Shown: in pieces, positions 53,113-61,125 of the stretch
Position numbering within the stretch: position 1 is the first letter of the stretch
Layout: each line of letters begins with the position of its first letter
NCBI GenBank assembly: GCA_003023785.1
Contig: PXRS01000032.1
Location: forward strand, 34,275-98,274
Direction: 5' to 3'
Source: Halobacteriales archaeon QS_5_68_33
GTDB taxonomy: Archaea > Halobacteriota > Halobacteria > Halobacteriales > Haloarculaceae
DNA length: 64,000 bases
The notes under the pieces: model-generated
What the model saw: only the letters and a program-made list of their open reading frames with translations
What the model was told of the DNA's origin: nothing
Database searches by the model: none
Made by a program: the position numbers and the translations under genes

Positions 53113-53895
53113 CTACCAGTCCAGGGCTGTCCGGTCACCGACCGCGACGCCGAACGCGCGGTCGCCGCGGCCCCGGTTCACCGCGAGTTCGACGTTGCCG
53201 TGGCTCCCGACAGTCACGAGGCGGTCCCCGGCGTCGAGTTCGGCGTAAGCCGCCCGGACCGGCACCCGCTCGCCGTCGACGCGCACGGAACCGAGGCCCG
53301 CGACGACCTCTCCCGGAACGTTCGTCACCGCGTTCCCGAAGTCGTCGACGACCAGTATCTCCCCGACCGCACCCTCCTCGCCGACCTCGGGGTCGGGAAA
53401 GCGAAGGTCGACCCACTCGTCGGTTCGGACACAGCGGTCCAGTTCGCCGGGGCCATCGGCGTCGTGGACCGCGGCGGCGGTGGGCGCGAAGAGATCCCGG
53501 CCGTGGAACGTCGAGGAGGCCATCTCGCTGTTCTCGTACTCGTACTCCCAGACGTCGAAGGCCTCGGTCTCGTCGTCCGGGCGGCCATCGGTCGCGTTGC
53601 CGAGCCGCCGGGCGACCGGCACGACGACGCCGTTGTCCGGCGCGACGAGTCGGTGCCCGTCGGCCTCGACGACGACGGCCGCGCGGTCGGTCCCGACGCC
53701 GGGGTCGACGACGACGCAGTGGGTCGCGGGCGGAAAGCACGGAAGGACCTCCCGGACCCAGAAAGCCGCCGCGCGAACGTCCTGTCGGGGGAACTCGTGG
53801 GTCACGTCGACGATGCGGCCGTCCGTCCGGGCACAGATGACCCCGCGCATCGCCGCGGGGTACGGGCTGCCGAAATCGGAGGCGAGCGTGATCAC
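53113..53895 (-). CDS. SAM hydrolase / SAM hydroxide adenosyltransferase (DUF62)
   Basis: A 260-residue member of the DUF62 family, which cleaves S-adenosylmethionine to adenosine and methionine (or with halide in relatives). It starts MITLASDFGSPYPAAMRGVI and has the VVDPGVGTDR, VAPDNGV and STFHGRDLFAPTAAAV motifs that contain the conserved Asp/Arg/His triad residues. Present widely in archaea, where its role is uncertain. A separate gene, transcribed leftwards. Confidence 0.9.
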   Translation of the reverse strand: MITLASDFGSPYPAAMRGVICARTDGRIVDVTHEFPRQDVRAAAFWVREVLPCFPPATHCVVVDPGVGTDRAAVVVEADGHRLVAPDNGVVVPVARRLGNATDGRPDDETEAFDVWEYEYENSEMASSTFHGRDLFAPTAAAVHDADGPGELDRCVRTDEWVDLRFPDPEVGEEGAVGEILVVDDFGNAVTNVPGEVVAGLGSVRVDGERVPVRAAYAELDAGDRLVTVGSHGNVELAVNRGRGDRAFGVAVGDRTALDW

Positions 53896-54150
53896 GGGTA
53901 GGTGCTAGTCGACGGAGGTGAAAAGGGATCGCGTCGGAGTCGGAGTTCGCTGTTCACCCAACCGGTCCGAGGCGGAGGCCCCGTCCTGCCGAGCGAACCG
54001 CGCCACGTCCACGCACGGGGGCAGGCCGAAACCGCCACCGCGGAGAAACCCCCGCCCTCGACGAGCGAGCCGAAAGGCCAGCGAGCAGGGCGGGGTAGTT
54101 TACCCGCTCCGCTCGTGATGAACCATCCTAATCGGGCTTTTGACCGGCCC
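53896..54150. other. Gap before the family A repeat, no gene found
   Basis: No coding signal is seen in this stretch, which together with the repeat copy at 54151-54234 forms the 336-base gap 53896-54231. It contains GC-rich words and a short palindrome near 54096-54110 (GGGTAGTTTACCC). Confidence 0.4.
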
Positions 54151-54234
54151 TCATACGGTCGGCTGTACCGATGTACCGGTATTTCGCCGACCGATTCGAC
54201 GAAATCCGGAAACGATTTACAACCGACCGTATCA
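54151..54234. repeat. Stop-codon palindromic repeat (family A), copy 7
   Basis: A full 84-base copy. The TCA at 54232-54234 is the stop codon of the small zinc-finger gene on the minus strand. The outer triplet at the other end is also TCA (54151-54153), so the copy is flanked by a direct repeat of TCA, as for a 3-bp target-site duplication of the stop codon. Confidence 0.88.
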
Positions 54235-54411
54235 GAGGTCGATCTGACAGCGCGCGCCCTCGGTCAGTTCGTTCTCGTCGATGTACGCCGAAAGACAGGC
54301 GTAGTTGCAGAACTGTCCGGCCGGGTGGCGGTCGCCATCGTCTTGCTCCTCGACGAAGATGGGGTCGTGATCGTATACATCGCTTTCACAATACGTGCAG
54401 GCAGTCTCCAT
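54232..54411 (-). CDS. Small zinc-finger protein
   Basis: A 59-residue protein, METACTYCESDVYDHDPIFV at the start, then FCNYACLSAYIDENELTEG and ending RCQIDL. CTYC and CNYAC give four cysteines for one zinc. Close relatives are common in haloarchaea; no function is known. It is bounded by family A repeats on both sides, one of which provides its stop codon. Confidence 0.82.
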   Translation of the reverse strand: METACTYCESDVYDHDPIFVEEQDDGDRHPAGQFCNYACLSAYIDENELTEGARCQIDL

Positions 54412-54527
54412 TACCAGTCGGTGGGACTCCAGACGATAAGTTCTTTCTCTCTAACGAACGCGAACGGGCTTTCCAGACCACAGGTGGCCGGACGAAACGC
54501 TACGCGGCGGCAGCGACCGGAAAAAGC

Positions 54528-54611
54528 GACGTTCCCGGACCCGGTTTCGTTTCCGGATCTCGTCGAACCGGCCAGCGAGACACCGGTAAATCGGTACAAC
54601 CGACCGTATGA
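54528..54611. repeat. Palindromic repeat family A, copy 8
   Basis: An 84-base copy whose right end (CCGACCGTATGA) is intact and whose left end is eroded. It is not at a stop codon: the nearest, of the gene ending at 54646, is about 35 bases further on. A fragment of the other MITE-like family directly adjoins its right end. Confidence 0.75.
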
Positions 54612-54639
54612 CGGGGTATCGTCGAATCTCTCGTGATAA
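54612..54639 (+). mobile_element. Fragment of MITE-like family B
   Basis: A 28-base stretch identical to the end of the 9312-9419 element read in reverse (from CGGGGTATCGTCGAATC to TCTCGTGATAA). The rest of that element is absent, so it seems the family A repeat, or a deletion, cut it off. Confidence 0.7.
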
Positions 54640-54645
54640 CCGCTG

Positions 54646-55170
54646 TCAGTCCTCGAGCGCGTCGGCGATCCGGTCGAGGGTTCGGCGGACGTCGTGGAGT
54701 TCGTCGCGGAGTTTCCGGACCTCGCGGACGAGTTCCTCGTCGCTGCCGCTTTCCTCTTCACGCCCCCGACCGCCGGGGCCGCCGGGGCCGCCGGGGCCGC
54801 CGCCCATACCCGGGGGGCCGCCGCCACCGCCCATCATGCCGCCCATCATCTGTGCGAAGGGGTTGCCGCCCATGCCGCCGGGGCCACCCCCACCGCCCAT
54901 CATTTCCTCCATGCGCTCCTCGCGACTGGGGCCGTCGCCCTCGCCCTCCCCTTCCCCCTCCTCCGCGCGCTGCTGGCGGATCTCCTCGACGCGCTCGCGG
55001 AAGGACTTCGAATCGTCGCCCTCGCCGTCGCTCTCACCTTCGTCCCCGTCGGTGGACGGCGCCTCGCCGCCGGTTTCGGCATCGGGGTCCGTCTCGGTGG
55101 GGGGTTCGGAACCGCTCTGTTCCTCGCTGTCTGCGGGCGCTCCCGACTCGTCGGAGTCGTCGTCTGCCAT
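54646..55170 (-). CDS. Acidic Gly/Met-rich protein with C-terminal coiled coil
   Basis: A 174-residue low-complexity protein. Residues 1-85 are acidic and disordered (SDESGAPADSEEQSG...). A charged helix RERVEEIRQQRAEEGEGEGE follows, then a Gly/Met/Pro-rich centre (about 90-140, with repeated GGG, MGG and MMGG runs), then a coiled coil (DEELVREVRKLRDELHDVRR). No domain is recognised. It is the last gene of a likely three-gene operon with the two membrane proteins upstream on the minus strand. Gly/Met-rich stretches also occur in the ArsA-like protein of this window. Function unknown. Confidence 0.75.
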   Translation of the reverse strand: MADDDSDESGAPADSEEQSGSEPPTETDPDAETGGEAPSTDGDEGESDGEGDDSKSFRERVEEIRQQRAEEGEGEGEGDGPSREERMEEMMGGGGGPGGMGGNPFAQMMGGMMGGGGGPPGMGGGPGGPGGPGGRGREEESGSDEELVREVRKLRDELHDVRRTLDRIADALED

Positions 55171-55204
55171 ACCCGGGGTAGCCGCGGGCGTCTCAAAAGG
55201 GTTG

Positions 55205-55585
55205 TTACCCGAGGCGACGCACCAGAAGGGACACGCTGTAGAGACAGACGACGAGCACCAGCAGGTTGAACGCCGCCTGAAAGACCAAGACGTAGTCGTC
55301 GGCGATCCACACGGTGATCGCCTCCGAGGCCGCGAAGTAAAACCGGAACGTCGCCAGGAGCGCGACCAGCGACAGGACGACCAGCGCCCCGACCTGGACG
55401 ACCCACGCGAGGCGCTCGCCGGTGGTCCGGTCCTCCGACCCCGCGCCGGGTTCGGCCGCGGTGCTCTCGGCGGCGTCCGTCTCGGCCGTCGTCGCGTCGG
55501 CCGTCCCGCCGTCCGCCGACAGCGTGTCACCGTGGTCGTCCGCACCGTTCGTCGGTCCGTCGGTCGTGGAGTCGTCTCCGGTCAT
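55205..55585 (-). CDS. Membrane protein of unknown function
   Basis: A 126-residue protein. The first 55 residues are Asp/Thr/Ala-rich and disordered; then two membrane segments (WVVQVGALVVLSLVALLATF and YVLVFQAAFNLLVLVVCLYS). It overlaps the broken upstream gene by ATGA at 55582-55585 and lies 34 bases before the Gly/Met-rich gene, so it is the middle gene of an operon. No family assigned. Confidence 0.75.
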   Translation of the reverse strand: MTGDDSTTDGPTNGADDHGDTLSADGGTADATTAETDAAESTAAEPGAGSEDRTTGERLAWVVQVGALVVLSLVALLATFRFYFAASEAITVWIADDYVLVFQAAFNLLVLVVCLYSVSLLVRRLG

Positions 55586-56506
55586 GGTCGCCTCCTGTGT
55601 GCCACGAACGCGCCAGCCAACAGCGCGAGGACCGCCGCGGCGACGCCGAATCCGGGACCGTTCTGGACCGTTGCCGCCGCCGGCGTCTCCTCCTCGCGTT
55701 GCGGTTCGGGCGTCTCCGAGGTGAAGTCGCCGGCGTCGAACTCGACCTCCTCGCGGGTCGTGTTCTCCGGGACGGGCCGCGAGGGGTCGAGCATCGCGCC
55801 CGACGTCGCGCTGCCGACGACCACGCCGTCGCGCAGCAAGATTCCGTCGAGGTAGTAGTTGTAGTTCGAGGGGACGTCGAGTTCGACCGTCGGCGTCGCG
55901 GTCCGGCCGGGTCCGACCTCGTCGATCCGGACCGTCGCCCGGTCGGCGATCAGGTTGGACTCGACCTGCCGGGCGCGGACGACCAGTTCGAGGCCGCCCG
56001 CGGGTTCCTCGCCGCGGTTGGTCAGCCACGTCCGCGTTTCGAGGGCCGTCCGGTTGTCGTCGGCCTCGGTGGGGCTGTAGCTGATCACCGGCAGGTCGGC
56101 GCCGCCGGAGGCGAACCGATGGAACTCGAGCGAGGTCCCGGCGTAGTCGGGCGTCAGCGAATCGACGCCGCGCGCGAGTACGGCAAGGAGACGGACGAAC
56201 AGCACCGGTACCGCATCCAAGTCGCTATCGACGGCGACCACTTCCTCGAACATCGATGGCCTGGACCTCTATCGTGACGTTGCGCGCGGGCCCGCCGCGG
56301 TGGTCGAGGCGCAGGTCCAGCGACAGTTCGACCGTCTCGCCGCCCACGTTCCCCGCCGCGACGCGGGGCTCCTGGAGCGTGAGATAGCTCGACCGGACGG
56401 GTTCGTCCGAGCGGTCCGCGACTGCGCCCGGCGCGAGTGCCGCCACCGCGACCGCCCCGAGGACCACCACAGCCGCGACGACCGCGAGCGTCCGCTGGAG
56501 GTTCAC
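55582..56506 (-). pseudogene. Broken secreted/membrane protein (DUF7490-like)
   Basis: The GTG at 56506 begins an N-terminal signal (VNLQRTLAVVAAVVVLGAV) and a beta-rich domain (RSSYLTLQEPRVAAGNVGGE, then NVTIEVQAIDV). This frame ends at a stop near 56225. The next frame carries on the family's second part, from about 56250: GVDSLTPDYAGTSLEFHRFASGG, then LPVISYSPTEADDNRTAL and VPSNYNYYLDGILLRDG, with a C-terminal membrane anchor (VAAAVLALLAGAFVAHRRRP) ending at 55582. In family members I remember, more residues separate AIDV from SLTP, so a deletion with a frameshift is likely. It would be the first gene of the operon. Confidence 0.68.
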
Positions 56507-56618
56507 GATCCGATAGCGCACCCCCCACCAGTATATGTCTTGTGTCCAACAGGCCGCTGAATCGGGCGGACTGCCGGCCCGGGCGAGCCACTGTGCCGGC
56601 CAGACCACCGGTCCGGTC

Positions 56619-57318
56619 CTACCCGAACGATCCGAGACTCGACTGTCGGTCCCGGTCGGGAGCACCGGCGGTCACGTCGTAGCCCACCAGGTCGTGCATG
56701 TTCACGGCGTACCGAGAGCATCGTCTCGCCGACCGGGCGGTCGGCCAGGTCCAGGCCGTAGTCGAACGTAAACGCGGTCAGGTGGTCGTGGTCGGAGAGC
56801 AGCGACTGCCAGGCGTCCTCGTCGACGGAGCGGTGGAGGCCCCGCACTTTCGCCGGGACCCGCACCCGGTCGCCCACCTCGGTCGCGATGTCGGCCTCGA
56901 TCTGTCGGGCGATCCGTCCGTTCTCGACGGTCCGGAGGTGGGCGCCGCGGTCGGCGCCCTGTTCGCGCAACCGCCGGTCGAGCCGCCAGGACCGCGTGAC
57001 ACCCACCTTGAACGTCGCGGGCGCGAACGCCGCCAGGTAGACGGCGTGTTCCTCCCGGCAGGAGTCGAGCGGGAGCGAACACTCGCCGGTACACCGGGCA
57101 CAGGGCCAGCGGTCGGTGTGGCGGTCGCAGTACGGCGCCGCCGGGCGGTCGCAGGCGGTGTGTGTCTCCCCGTCGAAACTCCCGGCACAGTGGCGCTCGC
57201 CCAGGCTGTAGGCGAGGGCTTCCCCGGGTGGCAGCGACACCCGGTCGAGACCTTTCCCGGTCGAGACGAGGAGGGCCGCGGGCCCCTCGACGGCGGCGTC
57301 GTACCCGACTATCTGCAC
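56619..57318 (-). pseudogene. DUF2797 protein with internal deletion and frameshift
   Basis: From the GTG at 57318 the frame reads a good DUF2797 protein: VQIVGYDAAVEGPAALLVST, GERHCAGSF, the cysteine region CPRCTGEC-like (WPCARCTGECSLPLDSC), FKVGVTRSWRLDRRLREQGA and FDYGLDLADRPVGETML. After METML near 56715 the frame becomes nonsense, while another frame gives the expected C-terminus AVNMHDLVGYDV...SLGSFG to a TAG at 56619. About 20 residues that normally link the two are missing, along with a frame shift. DUF2797 function is unknown. Confidence 0.72.
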
Positions 57319-57509
57319 GGCCGTCGCTTGGACAGGCCCGGGTTTAGGGGTGACGTTCCCGGTCGCCTCCCGACCGGTGTCACGGTGAGCGGCCCGACGG
57401 CCCGTCCGCGGGGCTGCAGGTCCCCGGAGGGAGGGCCCGAGACCGGAGGCCGACGGTGAACGGGGATCCGGGTTTATGTCAGGGGCACCCGACACGACCG
57501 ATCGGTACC

Positions 57510-57971
57510 ATGGCCGACCTCACACTCACGAGCCCGGCGTTCGACGACGGGGAGCCGATACCGGAGCGGTACGGCTACACGGAGAACAACGTCAATCCGC
57601 CCCTGGAGGTGTCGGGCGTGCCCGAGAGCGCCGAGACGTTGCTCCTCGTGGTCGACGACCCGGACGCTCGCGAACCCGCGGGGAAGATCTGGGACCACTG
57701 GGTCGTCTGGGACGTCCCTACCGACGTGGGGACGATCAGCGAAGGCTGGGACGCGGCCGACGCGGGCGCGACCGAGAGTGAGAACGACTTCGACGAAACC
57801 GGGTGGGGTGGCCCGAACCCGCCGGACCGCGAGCACACCTACCGATTTCTCCTCTACGCGCTCGATGCGACGCTCGGGCTCGACCCGAGCGCGACCAAGG
57901 ACGAGGTCTACGACGCCGCCGAGGGGAGCGTCGTCGCCAAGGACCGTCTCGAAGGCACGTACGCGCCCTGA
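57510..57971 (+). CDS. YbhB/YbcL-type phosphatidylethanolamine-binding-like protein
   Basis: A 153-residue PEBP fold protein. Motifs are LTSPAFDDGEPIPERYG, NPPLEVSGVPESAETLLL, VVDDPDA, then KIWDHWVVWDVP and GWGGPNPPDREHTYRFLLYALD, all typical of the YbhB/YbcL group. Function in prokaryotes is unknown. A stem (GAACGGC/GCCGTTC) at 57970-57994 begins in the stop codon and may aid transcript ending. Confidence 0.92.
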   Translation: MADLTLTSPAFDDGEPIPERYGYTENNVNPPLEVSGVPESAETLLLVVDDPDAREPAGKIWDHWVVWDVPTDVGTISEGWDAADAGATESENDFDETGWGGPNPPDREHTYRFLLYALDATLGLDPSATKDEVYDAAEGSVVAKDRLEGTYAP

Positions 57972-58069
57972 ACGGCTCGCTTCGCTCGCCGTTCCGAGGT
58001 TCTCGAGGCGCCGAGACCGCCGGAGGTGGGGACGCCTGCATCGAGCACGACTACCGCTCCGACGCGTCC

Positions 58070-58990
58070 TCACTCCAGCAGTTCTCCCGTCGCCCGCCTG
58101 ACGGCGTCGTCGCTGGAGCCGTCGGGTTCCCAGCCCAGCGCCGACAACTTCTCCACGGAGAGGCGCATCCGCGGGACGTCGCCGACCCACCCGCGGTCGC
58201 CGCCGGTGAACTCGTAGGCGGGGTCGAGCCCCATCTCGTCGGAAACGATGTCGGCGATGGTCGTCACCGACGTCGTCGTGCGCGTCCCGAGATTGTAGGT
58301 GTTGACCGCCGCGTCGGCGTGTTCGGCGACGTGGCACATCGCGTCGACGCAGTCCTCGACGTGCATGTAGGACTTCTCCTGGCGGCCGTCCCCGAGGATG
58401 GTCAGCGTCTCGGGGTCCTCGCGCAGTTTTCCGATGAAATCCGGGATCACCGACCCCGGCTGGAGGCGGGGGCCGACGATATTGGCGAAGCGGTAGTTCC
58501 ACACGGTGAAGCCGTGGCTGTGAGCGTACACCGAGAGGAGTGACTCCTCGCCGAGTTTGCTCGCGCCGTAGATGCTGATGGGCTCCAGCGGCGCGTAGTC
58601 CTCCGGCGTGGGCCGGGGCGCCTCGCCGTACACCACCGAGGAGGAGGTGAAGGCGACGTTCGAGACGCCCACCTCGTCCATCCGGGTCGCGACCGTCTCG
58701 GTGAGGCGGTTGTTTCGGCGGAACTGTTCGACGTCGTCGGCGGCGGCGTTCTTGTCGGCCGCGAAGTGAAAGACCACGTCGACGTCTCCGGTGATGGCCG
58801 CGGCGGCGACGTCCGGGTCGGTCAGGTCGCCCTCGACGAGTTCGACACCGTCGGGCAGCCAGGACCGCTCCCCGTTCGAGAGGTCGTCGACCGCGAGGAC
58901 GTCGTTGTCGGGCGCGAGTCGCTCACAGAGGTGTGACCCGACGAACCCCGCCCCGCCCGTCACGACGATGCGTTTCCCTGTCAGGTTCAT
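58070..58990 (-). CDS. NAD-dependent epimerase/dehydratase (GalE-like)
   Basis: A 306-residue extended SDR: Rossmann VVTGGAGFVGSHLCERL, VFHFAADKNAAADD, the catalytic Ser-Thr region SSSVVYGEA with YGASKLGEE carrying the Tyr and Lys, then NYRFANIVGPRLQ and the sugar-binding GDGRQEKSYMHVEDCVDAM. It likely interconverts nucleotide sugars for surface glycans (UDP-glucose 4-epimerase type). The ATG at 58990 gives the canonical N-terminus. Confidence 0.92.
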   Translation of the reverse strand: MNLTGKRIVVTGGAGFVGSHLCERLAPDNDVLAVDDLSNGERSWLPDGVELVEGDLTDPDVAAAAITGDVDVVFHFAADKNAAADDVEQFRRNNRLTETVATRMDEVGVSNVAFTSSSVVYGEAPRPTPEDYAPLEPISIYGASKLGEESLLSVYAHSHGFTVWNYRFANIVGPRLQPGSVIPDFIGKLREDPETLTILGDGRQEKSYMHVEDCVDAMCHVAEHADAAVNTYNLGTRTTTSVTTIADIVSDEMGLDPAYEFTGGDRGWVGDVPRMRLSVEKLSALGWEPDGSSDDAVRRATGELLE

Positions 58991-59155
58991 ACTGTCCCCT
59001 CGGACACTCGGCGCATGTGTGTTGTGGTCCGGGGCGACGGGGGGAACCACCCCGCCGGGAGTCCGGTAGACCGCCCCCCAGCGGCGACCTGCCCTCCGGC
59101 GCCTCCTCGCTCGTGGTCGGAAGACTCCTAAACGGGCCTCCCGTAACCGCGGCCG

Positions 59156-59755
59156 ATGCAGGGGGAACCCGCCGTCGTCGTCTGCCGACTGGGCCACCGC
59201 CCCGGCCGCGACGACCGCATGACGACCCACGTCGGCCTGACCGCGCGGGCGCTGGGCGCGGACCGCGTCTTCCTCCCGACGGACGCCACCGGGTCGGCCG
59301 ACACCGTCCGGGACATCACCGACCGCTTCGGTGGCCCGTTCGAGGTGGAGGTGGGGTCACCCATCTCGGAACTCCGCGAGTGGGACGGCACGATCGCCCA
59401 CCTGACGATGTACGGCGAACCCGTCCAGCGGGTGGCCGGCGAGGTCAGGGAGACGTACGCTGGCGGCGACCCTCTCCTCGTCGCCGTCGGCGCCGAGAAG
59501 GTCCCCTTCGAGGTGTACGAGCGCGCCGACTGGAACGTCGCGGTGACGAACCAGCCCCACTCCGAGGTGGCGGGGCTCGCGGTGTTCCTCGACCGCCTCT
59601 TCGAGGGGCGCGAACTCGACCGGGAGCGGGCCGACGCGGACAGAGTCGTCGTTCCCCAGGAGAGCGGCAAGCGCGTCGAACAGCGGGACGGGAACGCCGG
59701 CGCGAACCCCGGGGGGACGAACGCCGAGGACGCCGGGACACCCGACGGAGGCTGA
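59156..59755 (+). CDS. trm56: tRNA (cytidine(56)-2'-O)-methyltransferase
   Basis: A 199-residue SPOUT-class enzyme specific to archaea, methylating the ribose of C56 in the T-loop of tRNA. Motifs match aTrm56: CRLGHRPGRDDRMTTHVGLT, LTMYGEPVQ, VAVGAEKVPFEVYERADWN and VTNQPHSEVAGLAVFLDRL. The C-terminal 40 residues are a Gly/Asn/Asp-rich extension. The stop TGA is the left end of a family A repeat. Confidence 0.93.
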   Translation: MQGEPAVVVCRLGHRPGRDDRMTTHVGLTARALGADRVFLPTDATGSADTVRDITDRFGGPFEVEVGSPISELREWDGTIAHLTMYGEPVQRVAGEVRETYAGGDPLLVAVGAEKVPFEVYERADWNVAVTNQPHSEVAGLAVFLDRLFEGRELDRERADADRVVVPQESGKRVEQRDGNAGANPGGTNAEDAGTPDGG

Positions 59756-59836
59756 TACTGCCGGCTGTACCGATGTACCGGTATTTCGCCGACCGGTTCG
59801 ACGAAATCCGGAACTGATCTACAGCCGACCGTATGA
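59753..59836. repeat. Stop-codon palindromic repeat (family A), copy 9
   Basis: A full 84-base copy, flanked by TGA on the left (59753-59755, the trm56 stop) and TGA on the right (59834-59836), a direct repeat of the stop triplet. The termini read TACTGCCGGCTGTA and TACAGCCGACCGTA. Confidence 0.9.
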
Positions 59837-59911
59837 CGAGCCCAGAATGCCCAGAACGCTCGGGCGGGCCTTCCGGTGGGTTTAAACGCGTCACGGACCC
59901 AGACGGACGTG

Positions 59912-60445
59912 ATGGCTTTTGAGGACCTCCTGGAGGACCCGGTGATACAGAAGTACCTCCACGAACTGGTCGGCCCGAAGGGGATGCCTGTCGCGGCGGC
60001 GCCGCCGGACGGCGAGGTGACCGACGAGGAACTCGCGGAGGAACTGGGACTCGAACTCAACGACGTGCGCCGGGCGCTTTTCATCCTCTACGAGAACGAC
60101 CTCGCGAGCTACCGGCGCCTGCGCGACGAGGACTCGGGGTGGCTGACCTACCTCTGGACCTTCGAGTACGAGAAGATACCCGAACAGCTGGAGTCGGAGA
60201 TGCACCGCCTGCTGGAAGCCCTCGAGAACCGGTCGGCGTACGAACACGACCACGAGTTCTACCTCTGTGAGCACTGCGGGATCCGCTTCGAGTTCGGCGA
60301 GGCCATGGAGTTCGGCTTCGAGTGCCCCGAGTGCGGGAACCCGGTCGAGGCGATGGAGAACACCCGCCTCGTCGAGGCGATGGACGAGCGCATCGCGGCC
60401 CTGCGGGACGAACTGAACGTCGACCGTGCCGAAGTCGAGGTCTGA
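59912..60445 (+). CDS. tfe: Transcription initiation factor TFE
   Basis: A 177-residue archaeal TFE-alpha. The N-terminal winged helix (EDLLEDPVIQKYLHELVGPK, then ELAEELGLELNDVRRALFILYENDLASYRR) is followed by the zinc ribbon CEHCGIRFEFGEAMEFGFECPECGNPVE. It aids promoter opening by RNA polymerase. Start ATG at 59912 is preferred over the ATG/GTG at 59876, as family members start MAFEDLL-like. It overlaps the next gene by TGATG. Confidence 0.95.
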   Translation: MAFEDLLEDPVIQKYLHELVGPKGMPVAAAPPDGEVTDEELAEELGLELNDVRRALFILYENDLASYRRLRDEDSGWLTYLWTFEYEKIPEQLESEMHRLLEALENRSAYEHDHEFYLCEHCGIRFEFGEAMEFGFECPECGNPVEAMENTRLVEAMDERIAALRDELNVDRAEVEV

Positions 60446-61125
60446 TGGTCGTCCTCGCCACCGGGTGCTACGTCGAGGGCGACGCCCGCGAGCGGGCGAT
60501 GGACTCCCTCGGATCACAGGTCGATGACGCGCTGGGCGAGCTGGACGTGGAGACGACCGTCGGACTGCGCGACGACGGCTTCCCGACCGTCACCGTCTCG
60601 GGACCCGACGAAACGGTCGCGCGGGCCGTCCTCGCCGAGGAGTGGGGGGAACTCACCCCGCAGGTCCGCCCCGGAGAAGTCGCAGCCGGCACCCTCGAAG
60701 CCTGGGACGACGACGGGTTCGTCCTCGACACCGGCTTCGGCAACGAGGTGCGGGTCCCCGCCGGCGAACTCGGCCTGGGCCAGGGCACACCCGACCAGAT
60801 CCGGACGCGCTTCGGCCTCGTCCAGCACGTCCCGCTGCGGTACGTCGTCGCGGAACCGGGCGAACCCGCCCGGCTGGCCGACGCCGAGCGCGACAGGCTC
60901 TACGACTGGACGCGGGGCGACGGCCGGGTGAACGTCAACTCCGCGACCCGCTCGGAGGTTCGCGCCACGGTCAACCGGGCGGGCCACGCCGCGGACATCG
61001 TCACCGTCGAGCGCCTCGGGTTGCTCGAACAGAGCGTCGTCTGCCGAGAGGGGACCGACCCGCCGGGCCTGCTCGCGAGCATCGGCCAGTACCTCCCCGC
61101 CGAGTTGCTCTGTGTCGTGTCATGA
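60445..61125 (+). CDS. DUF2110 family protein
   Basis: A 226-residue archaeal protein, MVVLATGCYVEGDARERAMD at the start, that I recognise as DUF2110; it is usually next to tfe, as here. A barrel-like central region (VRPGEVAAGTLEAWDDDGFVLDTGFG) resembles an OB/S1-like fold, then a helix-rich end with NSATRSEVRATVNRAGHAAD. Function is unknown; conservation of its place beside tfe suggests a role connected with transcription or RNA (inference). Overlaps both tfe and the next gene. Confidence 0.88.
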   Translation: MVVLATGCYVEGDARERAMDSLGSQVDDALGELDVETTVGLRDDGFPTVTVSGPDETVARAVLAEEWGELTPQVRPGEVAAGTLEAWDDDGFVLDTGFGNEVRVPAGELGLGQGTPDQIRTRFGLVQHVPLRYVVAEPGEPARLADAERDRLYDWTRGDGRVNVNSATRSEVRATVNRAGHAADIVTVERLGLLEQSVVCREGTDPPGLLASIGQYLPAELLCVVS

